From Planctomycetota bacterium (GTDB lineage Bacteria > Planctomycetota > B15-G4 > SIAN01), in NCBI GenBank assembly GCA_016795285.1, contig JAEUIC010000008.1, positions 62,001 to 126,000 on the forward strand: a stretch of DNA of 64,000 nucleotides, read 5' to 3'. The notes below the pieces were generated by a model. The model saw only the letters and a program-made list of their open reading frames with translations. It was not told where the DNA came from and searched no databases. The position numbers and the translations under genes are program-made. This document shows, piece by piece, positions 53,143 to 61,802 of the stretch. Every line of letters begins with the position of its first letter. Positions within the stretch are counted from its first letter, which is position 1.

Positions 53143-53429
53143 CCCGCCGCGCCTCGCACCCTTTGCCGCTCCGCGTGCAGGAATCGCAGCGCGCGCGCGG
53201 CACCGCTGGGCGTTCGCGCCCGCCGCGCCGCGCGAGCCGCGGAGGGCTGCTCGGTGGCGGGGCGCGACGGTGGCGGTGACTTGGCGCCGCGCCGCGCGAT
53301 ACGGCGCCGGCGGAACAGCGCACCGCGCGTCGATCGCGGAACGCCGCTTGCACTCCTTCGGGCTCCGGCGGTGATCTGCCTGCTGCGCGCCTCTTTCGCG
53401 CGGCGATCGCCGTCGCTCGGAGTTCCACG

Positions 53430-54983
53430 ATGCGTTCCCTCCCGTTCGCGGCGCCGTTGGCCGCCGCTTCGCTCGCGCTCTGCTCCGCGCCGCTCCTCGC
53501 GCAGGAGCTCCTCCTCGATCTGCCCGGCACGAACGCGGGCGACCGCTTCGGGACGCGCGTCGCTGCGGGCGATCGGCTCGGCGGCGACCTCGATGGCGAC
53601 GGGGCGAGCGAGCTGCTGGTCACCACGCTCGCGCTCGATCCGTCCGGCGCGAGCGTCTGGTCGGTCGATGTTCGTTCAGGGCGCACCGGCGCGTCGCTGC
53701 GCGTCCACTACGCGAGCGACCAAGGCAGCGCCGCCGCCTTCTTCGGCGCGGCGTGCGCGTTCGTCGACGACCTCGACGGCGACGGCGTGATCGACTACTT
53801 CATCGACGCGCCCGACGTCGCCGCGGCGACGCATGACGCCTTCCTCTTCTCCGGCGCCAACGGCAAGCCGCTGCAGACCTACGCGCTGACCGTCTCGAAG
53901 GACCAGCTCTACGCGCGCGTCTCGCCGCTCTCCGATCTCGACGGCGACGGCAAGCGCGACCTCGTCGTCTCCGATTCCGGCCCATCAGGCGGCCACTTCG
54001 ACCTCGTCGCGAGCGGCAGCGGCAAGCTGCTGCGCACCGTCACCTCGACCCACCTCTACTGGGGCGCCGACGTCGCGGCGATCGCCGATCGCGACGGCGA
54101 CGGCCTCGATGACGTCGCGGCGTGCGACCAGATCTGGAACGTGCGGCAAGGGTCGCTGCGCATCTACTCCAGCGCGACCGGCGCGCAGCTCGTCGAGATC
54201 AAGGGACAGGTCGGCGACCTCTACGGCGCGTCGGTGGCGCGGCTCCACGACCTCGATGGCGACGGCGTCGACGAGTTCATGGTCGGCACCGCGCGCGGCT
54301 ACGGGACGGTCCCGGTCGCCGGCACCGTCTTCGTCTACTCGGGCGCGACCTTGAAGATCCTCGCCTTCGTGCCGGGCGAGTTCACCGGCGGGCGCTTCGG
54401 CGTCCACTGCGCCGACGCGGGCGACGTGAACGGCGACGGCATCAGCGACCTCGCGATCGGCGCCCCGAACGTGCCGACCTGGGTGTCGAGCGGCCCCTGC
54501 TACCTCTTCTCCGGCAAGACCTTCGGCCGCCTCTACCGCTTCGACCTGCCCGACACGATGCAGTGGAGCGACGAGGCGCTGGTCGGCGCGGGCGACCTCG
54601 ACGGCGACGGCTTCGGCGAGCTCGCGTTGGGCGATCCCGAGTCGCTGGCGATGCCGGCGCTGCCGGGCCGCGTGCGAGTCTTCGGCGGCAACGATCTCCA
54701 CCTCTCGATCACGCCGAACGTGGCGGTGGCGAACCAGCTCGTCGAGCTCGACGTCGGCGAGGGGACCACGAGCCAGCTGGTGATGACGGCGCTGATCGAC
54801 CTCAACGGCACGCCGCTCTTCGCGATGCTCGACCTCGCCTTCTTCGACGCCGACGGCGACTACGAACTCGCCGACACGATCCCGCCCGGCCTCGCCGGCA
54901 CCGTCGCCACCTTCCAGTGCTTCGCCCAGAAGGCGCCGCGCGGCACGCGAGCGAGCGCGCCGGAGGTGCTGACGCTGCAGTGA
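53430..54983 (+). CDS. secreted FG-GAP (integrin-alpha-like) repeat protein
   Basis: 517 aa. Signal peptide FAAPLAAASLALCSAPLLA. About six FG-GAP units with calcium-type loops: GGDLDGDGASELLVTTLALD, VDDLDGDGVIDYFIDAPD, LSDLDGDGKRDLVVSDSG, DVNGDGISDLAIGAP and AGDLDGDGFGELALGDPES. They should fold as a seven-bladed propeller. A C-terminal domain of about 90 residues (LSITPNVAVANQLVELDVGE, then DLNGTPLFAMLDLAFFDADG) resembles the module ending the PD40 protein. Likely a cell-surface protein. The 287 bases upstream, 53143-53429, hold no gene I can support. Confidence 0.82.
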   Translation: MRSLPFAAPLAAASLALCSAPLLAQELLLDLPGTNAGDRFGTRVAAGDRLGGDLDGDGASELLVTTLALDPSGASVWSVDVRSGRTGASLRVHYASDQGSAAAFFGAACAFVDDLDGDGVIDYFIDAPDVAAATHDAFLFSGANGKPLQTYALTVSKDQLYARVSPLSDLDGDGKRDLVVSDSGPSGGHFDLVASGSGKLLRTVTSTHLYWGADVAAIADRDGDGLDDVAACDQIWNVRQGSLRIYSSATGAQLVEIKGQVGDLYGASVARLHDLDGDGVDEFMVGTARGYGTVPVAGTVFVYSGATLKILAFVPGEFTGGRFGVHCADAGDVNGDGISDLAIGAPNVPTWVSSGPCYLFSGKTFGRLYRFDLPDTMQWSDEALVGAGDLDGDGFGELALGDPESLAMPALPGRVRVFGGNDLHLSITPNVAVANQLVELDVGEGTTSQLVMTALIDLNGTPLFAMLDLAFFDADGDYELADTIPPGLAGTVATFQCFAQKAPRGTRASAPEVLTLQ

Positions 54984-55004
54984 CGCGGAGTCGGCCGCCG
55001 CGCG

Positions 55005-56573
55005 TCACAGCGTCCGCAGGAACGCGATCAGCGCCGACTTCTCCTCGTCGCTGAGGTCGAGGCCGTACTCGTGGCCGGGCACCGCGCGCTGCTTCACGCC
55101 CGGACCGCGCCAGCCGCTCGGCACGTAGTCGGGTTCGAGGCGGGCGCGGTCGAACCACTCCTCGAGGGTGGCGATCGAGCCGCTGTGCTCGAGCAGCTCG
55201 CGGTACCAGAGGCCGCGCAAGGTCGGCACGCGGTAGTAGCCGGTGCCCTTGCGCGTGCGCAGCGCGAGGCCGGGATCGGTGTCGATCCGGTAGTCGGAGA
55301 TGTGGAGGCGCGCGGTCGCCGGATCGCGGGGGTCGGGCTCGAAGTCGGCGACGCGGAAGAGCTCGTTGCTGGTGTAGAGCGGCGCGGGGTGGCATTGGGC
55401 GCACCCCTCGTGCTCGAAGACCGACTGGCCGTCGCGCGCCTCCGCGTCGAGCGGATGGGGGCTCGCCACGTGCTCGAGCGACGCGAGGTAGAGGCCGAGC
55501 GCGTAGGCGGCGGCGTCGGAGGGGCGGTTCTTCAGCTGCGTGTTGCGCTCCGTGATGAAGCGGTGCTTGCCGAAGACGGCGTTGTCGGCGAACTCGACGA
55601 GGATCGCGTAGCGGGCGAGGTCCTCCGGCCCGCGGTTGACGTGGGTGCCGGTCGCGTCGAGGTAGCGCCGCTGCCCGACGCCGATCAGGTCGACCATGCG
55701 CGTCGTGAAGTAGGGGCTGCCGTTGAAGCGGTCGAAGGTGGGGCCGACCGGGCCGCCGTCGTCGAGCCGCTGGAACGCCGCGACGATCTCGTCGGGCGCG
55801 CTCTTCCATTGCGCGTGGAGGTCATCGGCGCGCCACGGCACGCCGAAGAACTGCCAGAGCTTCGCGCCGCGGCGCAGCGGCGGCTGCGGATCGAAGCCGG
55901 CCAGCAGCGCCCGCTCGGCGGCAGTCGGCGCGAGGTCGAAGTTCGACGGCGCGCCCTTCAGCACGCTGCCGTCGGCCATCAAGTGGGTGTGGCACGAGGA
56001 GCAGCTGCCGAGCGAGAGCTTGAGCTTCCCGTCGCGCTCCACGACCCAGCGGTAGTCGAGGACGATGCCCTCCTTCGTCACGACGTCATGCCGTTCGTCG
56101 CGCGCCGCGTCGAACGCCGACGGGTCGCTGAAGTGGGCCAGTGCCGCCGGGTCGTCGGTGCGCGCGACCGCCGTGTCGAGCTGATCGAAGACGCGCTCGC
56201 CGGCGGCGATCCAGTCGGCCTTCGTCTTCAGCCGGTCGGGCTCGATCAGCGGCTGCGGCCCCTGCGCCTTCATCCAGTCGCGGTACCCCTTCGGCTCCCG
56301 CGCGGGGTGATAGACCGGATAGGTGCGCAGGGCGTCGATCGGCGCGCGGTCGTACTCCGCGTCGCTGAAGTGGCCGGGGGCGATGCCGAGCCCCGCGATC
56401 GGCGTCGCCCATTCGGCGAGCGCCTCGTCGGTCCAGATCTTCGGGATCGGTCGACCGTCGATGGTGGGGCGGCCGGCGTCGCTCGCGCTCGCCTGCGCCA
56501 TCGCGATCGATGGACCAAGCAGCCATGCGGCGACGATCCCTGTGGTCCGACCGAGCGACGTGCTGCTCCGCAT
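55005..56573 (-). CDS. secreted dihaem c-type cytochrome (MauG/cytochrome c peroxidase-like)
   Basis: 522 aa. Signal peptide RTTGIVAAWLLGPSIAMAQ. Two haem c sites: GSCSSCHTH in the middle and EGCAQCHPAPLYTS in the C-terminal half. Further blocks: KGTGYYRVPTLRGLWYRELL, which in this family carries the distal region of the low-spin haem, and EHSGSIATLEEWFDRARLEP. The overall layout is that of dihaem peroxidases or related oxidases, but its N-terminal 180 residues are not recognised. ATG at 56573, with AAGGAGG 11 bases upstream. Divergent from iadA, with 201 bases between. Confidence 0.82.
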   Translation of the reverse strand: MRSSTSLGRTTGIVAAWLLGPSIAMAQASASDAGRPTIDGRPIPKIWTDEALAEWATPIAGLGIAPGHFSDAEYDRAPIDALRTYPVYHPAREPKGYRDWMKAQGPQPLIEPDRLKTKADWIAAGERVFDQLDTAVARTDDPAALAHFSDPSAFDAARDERHDVVTKEGIVLDYRWVVERDGKLKLSLGSCSSCHTHLMADGSVLKGAPSNFDLAPTAAERALLAGFDPQPPLRRGAKLWQFFGVPWRADDLHAQWKSAPDEIVAAFQRLDDGGPVGPTFDRFNGSPYFTTRMVDLIGVGQRRYLDATGTHVNRGPEDLARYAILVEFADNAVFGKHRFITERNTQLKNRPSDAAAYALGLYLASLEHVASPHPLDAEARDGQSVFEHEGCAQCHPAPLYTSNELFRVADFEPDPRDPATARLHISDYRIDTDPGLALRTRKGTGYYRVPTLRGLWYRELLEHSGSIATLEEWFDRARLEPDYVPSGWRGPGVKQRAVPGHEYGLDLSDEEKSALIAFLRTL

Positions 56574-56735
56574 GTAGAACCGCGCCTCCTTGTTTCGTGT
56601 CGTGGATCCGGCTCGTCCGACCCGTCGGCAATGGCCCGCGCGGGACCGTCCCATCGACCGTGAACCGATTCGCCCGCCGTTCGTGTCCGGTGATCGTTTC
56701 GAGTCGTCGTGTCGAGTGGTCGTGCCGGCGCGGGG

Positions 56736-56747
56736 GGCTACCATCCC
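56736..56747 (+). promoter_or_regulatory. promoter-like 12-mer GGCTACCATCCC upstream of iadA
   Basis: The same 12-mer as at 27018-27029, with TACCAT in the -10 position 30 bases upstream of the iadA start at 56775. It lies in the gap between the divergent cytochrome and iadA genes and would be the promoter of the cyanophycin operon. No clear -35 box. Confidence 0.35.
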
Positions 56748-56774
56748 GCGCTCCGCTCCCGCTGCGAGCCCACG

Positions 56775-58019
56775 ATGCCCGACGCCTCGCTGAAACTCCT
56801 CCTCGACGTCGACCTCTACGCCCCCTCTCCCCGCGGTCGCTGCGACCTGCTGATCGTCGGCGAGCGGATCGCCTGGATCGGCGCCGCGGGCAGCGCTCTT
56901 CCGCGCGAGCTGCGCGACGGACTCGCTCGTCACCTCGGCGCGACGACGCTCGATCTGCGCGGGCGGCGGGTGATCCCGGGGTTGATCGACGGTCACGTCC
57001 ATCTCACGGGCGGCGGCGGGGAGGATGGCTTCAAGACGCGCGTGCCGCCGCTGCCGCTCAGCAACTTCACGACGAGCGGCATCACGACGGTGGTGGGGGT
57101 GCTCGGCACCGACGACGTGACGCGCGGCACCGCTGGCCTCGTCGCGCAGACGCGGGGGCTGCGCGAGCAGGGGCTCTCGGCGTGGTGCATGACGGGCGGC
57201 TACCACCTGCCGCCGGTGACGCTGACCGGCAGCGTGCGCAGCGACTTGGTCCACATCGACTGCATCGTCGGCTGCGGCGAGGTGGCGCTCTCGGACCACC
57301 GCTCGAGCCAGCCCACCCTCGACGAGCTCCTGAAGCTGGCGGCCGACTGCCACGTCGGCGGGCTGCTCGGCAAGAAGGCGGGCACGCTCCATCTCCACCT
57401 CGGCGACGGCACGCGCGGCCTCGAGCTGATCGAGCGCGCCATCACCGGCAGCGAACTCCCCGCGCGCGTCTTCCATCCGACCCACCTGAACCGCAAGCGC
57501 CGGCTGCTGCGCGAGGCGCTGGCGTTGGCCGCTCGCTTCGCTGCCGAGCAGCAGCGCGGCATCGCTGGCCGCGAGTGGCACCTCGACTTCACCGCCTTCC
57601 CGGTCGCGCCCGAGGACGACGCGGTGACCGCCGACGAGGCGTTGCTCGCTTATCTCGATGCCGGCCTGCCGCCCGACCGCGTGACGGTCAGCTCCGACGG
57701 CGGCGGCAGCCTGCCTGAGTTCGACGGCAACGGCTGCTGCGTCGGGCTCGGCGTCGGACGGCCGGGCGCGCTGCGCGACGCGCTCGCGAGCCTGCTGGCG
57801 CGCGGCCAGCCGCTCGAGCGGGTGCTGCCCGCCTTCACCGCGAACTGGGCGCACCTTCTCCGTCTCCCGACGAAGGGCTATATCGACGCGGGCTTTGACG
57901 CCGACCTCTGCGTCCTCGACGAGCAGGGACGGGTGAGCGACGTCATGGCGCGGGGGATGTGGCACGTCCGGGATGGCCGCGCGCGAGTGCTCGGGACCTT
58001 CGAGCGCGCGGACGCCTGA
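56775..58019 (+). CDS. iadA: isoaspartyl dipeptidase (beta-aspartyl-peptidase)
   Basis: 414 aa, cytoplasmic. Amidohydrolase-fold enzyme that cleaves beta-aspartyl dipeptides. Blocks: VIPGLIDGHVHLTGGGGEDG (metal-binding HxH), TTSGITTVVGVLGTD, GKKAGTLHLHLGDGTRGL, RVFHPTHLNRKRRLL and VTVSSDGGGSLPEFDGNG with the catalytic Asp. Cyanophycinase products are beta-Asp-Arg dipeptides, so this enzyme completes polymer breakdown to Asp and Arg. It stands first in the operon, 144 bases before cphB. ATG at 56775 chosen; upstream in-frame Met lies in the promoter region. Confidence 0.9.
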   Translation: MPDASLKLLLDVDLYAPSPRGRCDLLIVGERIAWIGAAGSALPRELRDGLARHLGATTLDLRGRRVIPGLIDGHVHLTGGGGEDGFKTRVPPLPLSNFTTSGITTVVGVLGTDDVTRGTAGLVAQTRGLREQGLSAWCMTGGYHLPPVTLTGSVRSDLVHIDCIVGCGEVALSDHRSSQPTLDELLKLAADCHVGGLLGKKAGTLHLHLGDGTRGLELIERAITGSELPARVFHPTHLNRKRRLLREALALAARFAAEQQRGIAGREWHLDFTAFPVAPEDDAVTADEALLAYLDAGLPPDRVTVSSDGGGSLPEFDGNGCCVGLGVGRPGALRDALASLLARGQPLERVLPAFTANWAHLLRLPTKGYIDAGFDADLCVLDEQGRVSDVMARGMWHVRDGRARVLGTFERADA

Positions 58020-58163
58020 CGGGTCGTCGCGAGCCGGCAGCAAGTTCGCCGGCGCCGCGACCGCGTGGCTGCGGACCGACTCCGCCGCGACGTGACGGGG
58101 GTGGTCGGGCAGCGTCGGCGCGGCGCCGCGACGTTCCACACCTCCACGAGGAAGCGCTCCTCC

Positions 58164-59003
58164 ATGAGCTCGAAGCCACGGCGCGGATTCGTCGTCCCGA
58201 TCGGCGGCGCGGAAGAGAAGGAACACCACCCGCGCATCCTCGAGCGGTTCGCGCAGCTCTGCGGCGGACGGCGCGCGCGCCTCGCCGTCATCCCGACCGC
58301 CTCGCAGCTGAAGACGACCGGCCCGACCTACGAGCACGTCTTCCACGACCTCTGCGGCGTGGAACGGGTCGACGTGCTTGCCTACCACGAGCGGCGCGAC
58401 GCCGAGCGGCGCGACTGGCTCGAGATCCTGAAGAAGGCCGACGGCGTCTTCGTGACCGGCGGCAACCAGATGCGCCTCACGACGGTGCTCGGCGGCACCG
58501 AGGTCGCCGCGCTGCTGCGCGAGCGCAACAGGAAGGACGGCCTCCACCTCGCCGGCACCTCGGCCGGCGCCGCCTTCGTCTCCGAGCACATGATCGCCGG
58601 CGGCGAGGAGGGCCCGACGCCGCACGAGGGGATGGTGCAGCTCGCGAGCGGCTTGGGCGTGGTCGCCAAGCTGATCGTCGACCAGCACTTCCGCCAGCGC
58701 GACCGCCTCGGCCGCCTGATCAGCGCCATCGCCGCCGTCCCGCAGGCGATCGGCATCGGCCTCGACGAGGACACCGCCGCCTTCATCGGCCCCGACGACG
58801 ACCTCGCGGTCGTCGGCAGCGGCGCGGTGACGATCGTCGACCCCGCCGAGATGGAGTTCACGTCGATCGACGATGCGCCGCCGCATGCGCCGATCAGCGT
58901 GGTGAACCTGCGCATCCACGTCCTCACCGAGGGTGGCCACTACGACCTGAAGCACAGGAAGGCGACCCGTCCCGCAGCCAAGCCGGAGAGCGTCGAGTCA
59001 TGA
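58164..59003 (+). CDS. cphB: cyanophycinase
   Basis: 279 aa, cytoplasmic (no signal peptide). Serine exopeptidase of family S51 that releases beta-Asp-Arg from cyanophycin. Signatures: RGFVVPIGGAEEKEHHPRIL, LAVIPTASQLKTTGPTYEHV, GVFVTGGNQMRLTTVLGGT, HLAGTSAGAAFVSEHMI with nucleophile Ser133, and LIVDQHFRQRDRLGRLI. ATG at 58164 with GAGGAAG upstream. Its stop overlaps the cphA start by 4 bases (ATGA), so breakdown and synthesis enzymes are translationally coupled, with the degrading enzyme first. Confidence 0.93.
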   Translation: MSSKPRRGFVVPIGGAEEKEHHPRILERFAQLCGGRRARLAVIPTASQLKTTGPTYEHVFHDLCGVERVDVLAYHERRDAERRDWLEILKKADGVFVTGGNQMRLTTVLGGTEVAALLRERNRKDGLHLAGTSAGAAFVSEHMIAGGEEGPTPHEGMVQLASGLGVVAKLIVDQHFRQRDRLGRLISAIAAVPQAIGIGLDEDTAAFIGPDDDLAVVGSGAVTIVDPAEMEFTSIDDAPPHAPISVVNLRIHVLTEGGHYDLKHRKATRPAAKPESVES

Positions 59004-61798
59004 AGATCGTCGAGACGAGCGTCTACGTCGGCCCGAACCTCTACGCGACCTTCCCGGTCATCCGCCTCACGCTCGACCTGGGCGAGCTCGAGCAGTGGCC
59101 GACCGCGAAGCTCGGCCCCGCCTTCATCGACGGGCTGCTCGCCGCGCTGCCGGGCCTCGCGACGCACGGCTGCAGCTACGAGGAGAAGGGCGGGTTCCTG
59201 CGCCGCATGCGCGAGGGCGAGGGGACGTGGCTCGGCCATGTGCTGGAGCACGTCGCGATCGAGCTGCAGAACATCACCGGCGAGGACGTGACGTTCGGCA
59301 AGACGCGCGGCGCCGGGCCGGTCGGCCACTACCACGTCGTCTACGAGTACGAGGCGGAGGAGGTCGGCCTCGAGGCGGGGCGTTTGGCGCTGACGCTGCT
59401 CCACTCGCTCTTGCCCGCGAACCTGCGGCCCTCGGGCGCGGTGGGGGGCGACTGGAAGTGGGAGGAGAAGCGCGACGAGTTCATCAAGGTCGCGCAGCGG
59501 CTCGCGCTCGGGCCGTCGACGATGTCGCTGGTGAAGGCGGCCGAGGCGCGCGACATCCCGTGGCTCAGGCTCAACCGCTACAGCCTGATCCAGTTCGGCC
59601 ACGGCAAGTGGCAGAAGCGCATCCAGGCGACCATCACTAGCGAGACGCGCCACATCGCCGTCGAGATCGCCTCCGACAAGGACGAGACCAACCGGATCTT
59701 CGCCGACCTCGGCCTGCCGGTGCCGAAGCAGGCGCTCGTCTACAGCGAGCGCGAAGCGGTGCGCCACGCCGAGCGGATCGGCTGGCCGGTGGTCGTGAAG
59801 CCGCTCGACGCCAACCACGGCCGCGGCGTCGCGATCCGCCTCACCACCCCCGAGCAGGTGACCGCCGCCTTCGCCGCCGCGCGCGAGCACAGCCGCGGCG
59901 TCATCGTCGAGAGCTTCATCGAGGGGTTCGACCACCGCTTGCTGGTCGTGAACGGCGAGCTGGTCGCCGCGGCGCTGCGCAAGCCCGGCCACGTGGTCGG
60001 CGACGGCGTCCACACCATCGAGCAGCTGGTCGAGATCGTGAACCAGGACCCGCGCCGCGGCGTCGGCCACGAGAAGGTGCTGACCAAGCTCGACTTCGAC
60101 GCGCAGGCGCTGCGGCTGCTGGAGAAGAAGGGGTACACGAAGGCGACCGTGCCGGGGAAGGGCGAGGAGGTCTTCCTGCGCTCGACCGGCAACCTCTCGA
60201 CCGGCGGCACCTCGGTCGACGTGACCGACACGATCCATCCCGACAACCGCGAGATGGCGGTGCGCGCGGCGAAGGCGATCGGGCTCGACATCGCCGGCGT
60301 CGACTTCCTCACCGCCGACATCACGCAGAGCTACCGCGAGGTGGGCGGCGGCATCTGCGAGATCAACGCGGCGCCCGGCTTCCGCATGCACGTCGCGCCG
60401 ACCGAGGGCAAGGCGCGCGACGTCGCCGCGCCGGTGATGGAGATGCTCTTCCCGCAGGGCTCGCCGGCCCGCATCCCGATCGCCGCCGTCACCGGCACCA
60501 ACGGCAAGACCACGACCGCGCGCATGATCGCGCACATCTTCAAGATGAACGGCTGGCACCCCGGCCTCGCCACCACCGACGGCGTCTACAGCAACGGCCA
60601 CCTCACCGTCGCCGGCGACATGACCGGCCCGACCGCGGCGCGCATGGTGCTGCGCGACCCGATCGTCGACGTCGCGGTGCTGGAGACGGCGCGCGGCGGC
60701 CTGCTGCGGCGCGGCATGGGCTACCAACGCTGCAACGTCGCCGCGGTGACCAACATCGAGGCCGACCACCTCGGGCTGAAGGGCGTCAACACGCTCGAGG
60801 AGCTGGCGCGCGTCAAGCGGATCATCGTCGAGGTGGCGCGCGACTACGCGGTGCTGAACGCGGACGACTCCTACTGCCTGCGCATGGCCGACCACACCAA
60901 GGCGAAGATCTGCTACGTCACCATGGACCCGAGCCACGGGCTGGTGAAGGAGCACATCCGCGCCGGCGGCCGCGCCGTCGTCCTCGAGGACGGCATCAAC
61001 GGCCAGATGATCACGCTCTACGACAAGGGCGCCCACATGCCGCTCGTGTGGACCCACCTGATCCCGGCGACGCTCGACGGGCGCGCGCTGCACAACGTCC
61101 AGAACGCGATGTTCGCGGCGGCGGTCACCTTCTCGATGGGCATCAAGCTCGAGGAGATCCGCCACGCGCTGCAGACGTTCGACACGACGTTCTTCCAGGC
61201 GCCGGGCCGCATGAACGTCTGCAACGAGCACCCGTTCAAGGTGATCCTCGACTACGGCCACAACCCGCACGCCGTGAAGTCGATGGTCGAGCTGATCGAG
61301 CGGCTGGCGCCGAAGGGCAAGCGGATCCTCGTGGTGGCGGCGCCGGGCGATCGGCGCGACGAGGACGTGCGCGAGATCGCGGCCCACTGCGCCGGCCGCT
61401 TCGACACCTACATCTGCCGGCGCGACGACAACCCGCGCGGCCGCGGCCCCGACGAGATCCCGAAGCTGCTGGCCGCCACGCTGCGCGAGAAGGGGGTGCG
61501 CGAGGAGCAGATCCGCGTCATCCCCGACGAGCAGGAGGCGCTGCAGGCGGCGCTCTCGATGGCGCAGAAGGACGACCTCGTGCTGGCCTTCGGCGACGCG
61601 ATCACGCGCTGCTGGAACCAGATCACCCGTTTCCGCCCCGAGTTCGGCGACGCGCGCCCGAAGGCGATCGACGCGCTGCCCGCGCCCTTGAAGATGGAGC
61701 TGCGCGATTCGCTGCGCGAGGAGCTGCGCTCGGGCTACGAGAAGCTGATCCGCGACGAGCGCGGCGTCCGCCTCGCTCGCGAGGAGAGCGAGGACTGA
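59000..61798 (+). CDS. cphA: cyanophycin synthetase
   Basis: 932 aa, full length. Polymerises Asp and Arg into multi-L-arginyl-poly-L-aspartate without a ribosome. The N domain (residues 1-160) has LEHVAIELQNITGEDVTFGK. The ATP-grasp G domain (about 215-480) has WPVVVKPLDANHGRGVAIRL and GGGICEINAAPGFRMH, and adds Asp. The Mur-ligase M domain starts near 490 with the P-loop AVTGTNGKTTTARMIAHIF (about residue 498) and includes VLETARGGLLRRGMGYQRC, TNIEADHLGLKG, APGRMNVCNEHPFKVILDY and GHNPHAVKSM; it adds Arg. All motifs intact, so an active enzyme. Coupled to cphB upstream and followed after 4 bases by a second Mur-ligase gene. Confidence 0.95.
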   Translation: MKIVETSVYVGPNLYATFPVIRLTLDLGELEQWPTAKLGPAFIDGLLAALPGLATHGCSYEEKGGFLRRMREGEGTWLGHVLEHVAIELQNITGEDVTFGKTRGAGPVGHYHVVYEYEAEEVGLEAGRLALTLLHSLLPANLRPSGAVGGDWKWEEKRDEFIKVAQRLALGPSTMSLVKAAEARDIPWLRLNRYSLIQFGHGKWQKRIQATITSETRHIAVEIASDKDETNRIFADLGLPVPKQALVYSEREAVRHAERIGWPVVVKPLDANHGRGVAIRLTTPEQVTAAFAAAREHSRGVIVESFIEGFDHRLLVVNGELVAAALRKPGHVVGDGVHTIEQLVEIVNQDPRRGVGHEKVLTKLDFDAQALRLLEKKGYTKATVPGKGEEVFLRSTGNLSTGGTSVDVTDTIHPDNREMAVRAAKAIGLDIAGVDFLTADITQSYREVGGGICEINAAPGFRMHVAPTEGKARDVAAPVMEMLFPQGSPARIPIAAVTGTNGKTTTARMIAHIFKMNGWHPGLATTDGVYSNGHLTVAGDMTGPTAARMVLRDPIVDVAVLETARGGLLRRGMGYQRCNVAAVTNIEADHLGLKGVNTLEELARVKRIIVEVARDYAVLNADDSYCLRMADHTKAKICYVTMDPSHGLVKEHIRAGGRAVVLEDGINGQMITLYDKGAHMPLVWTHLIPATLDGRALHNVQNAMFAAAVTFSMGIKLEEIRHALQTFDTTFFQAPGRMNVCNEHPFKVILDYGHNPHAVKSMVELIERLAPKGKRILVVAAPGDRRDEDVREIAAHCAGRFDTYICRRDDNPRGRGPDEIPKLLAATLREKGVREEQIRVIPDEQEALQAALSMAQKDDLVLAFGDAITRCWNQITRFRPEFGDARPKAIDALPAPLKMELRDSLREELRSGYEKLIRDERGVRLAREESED

Positions 61799-61802
61799 GC
61801 GC

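Noticed and set aside
53143..53429. Small reading frames between the M56 and FG-GAP genes
   Set aside because: Arg/Ala-rich, no ribosome sites and no recognisable family; treated as non-coding.
55005..58955. Cytochrome c with an 800-residue N-terminal extension
   Set aside because: The extension runs antisense through iadA and cphB; the signal peptide after the ATG at 56573 marks the true start.
57959..61798. Cyanophycin synthetase with a 347-residue N-terminal extension
   Set aside because: The extension is the wrong frame of cphB; CphA begins at MKIVETSVYVG with the ATGA overlap.
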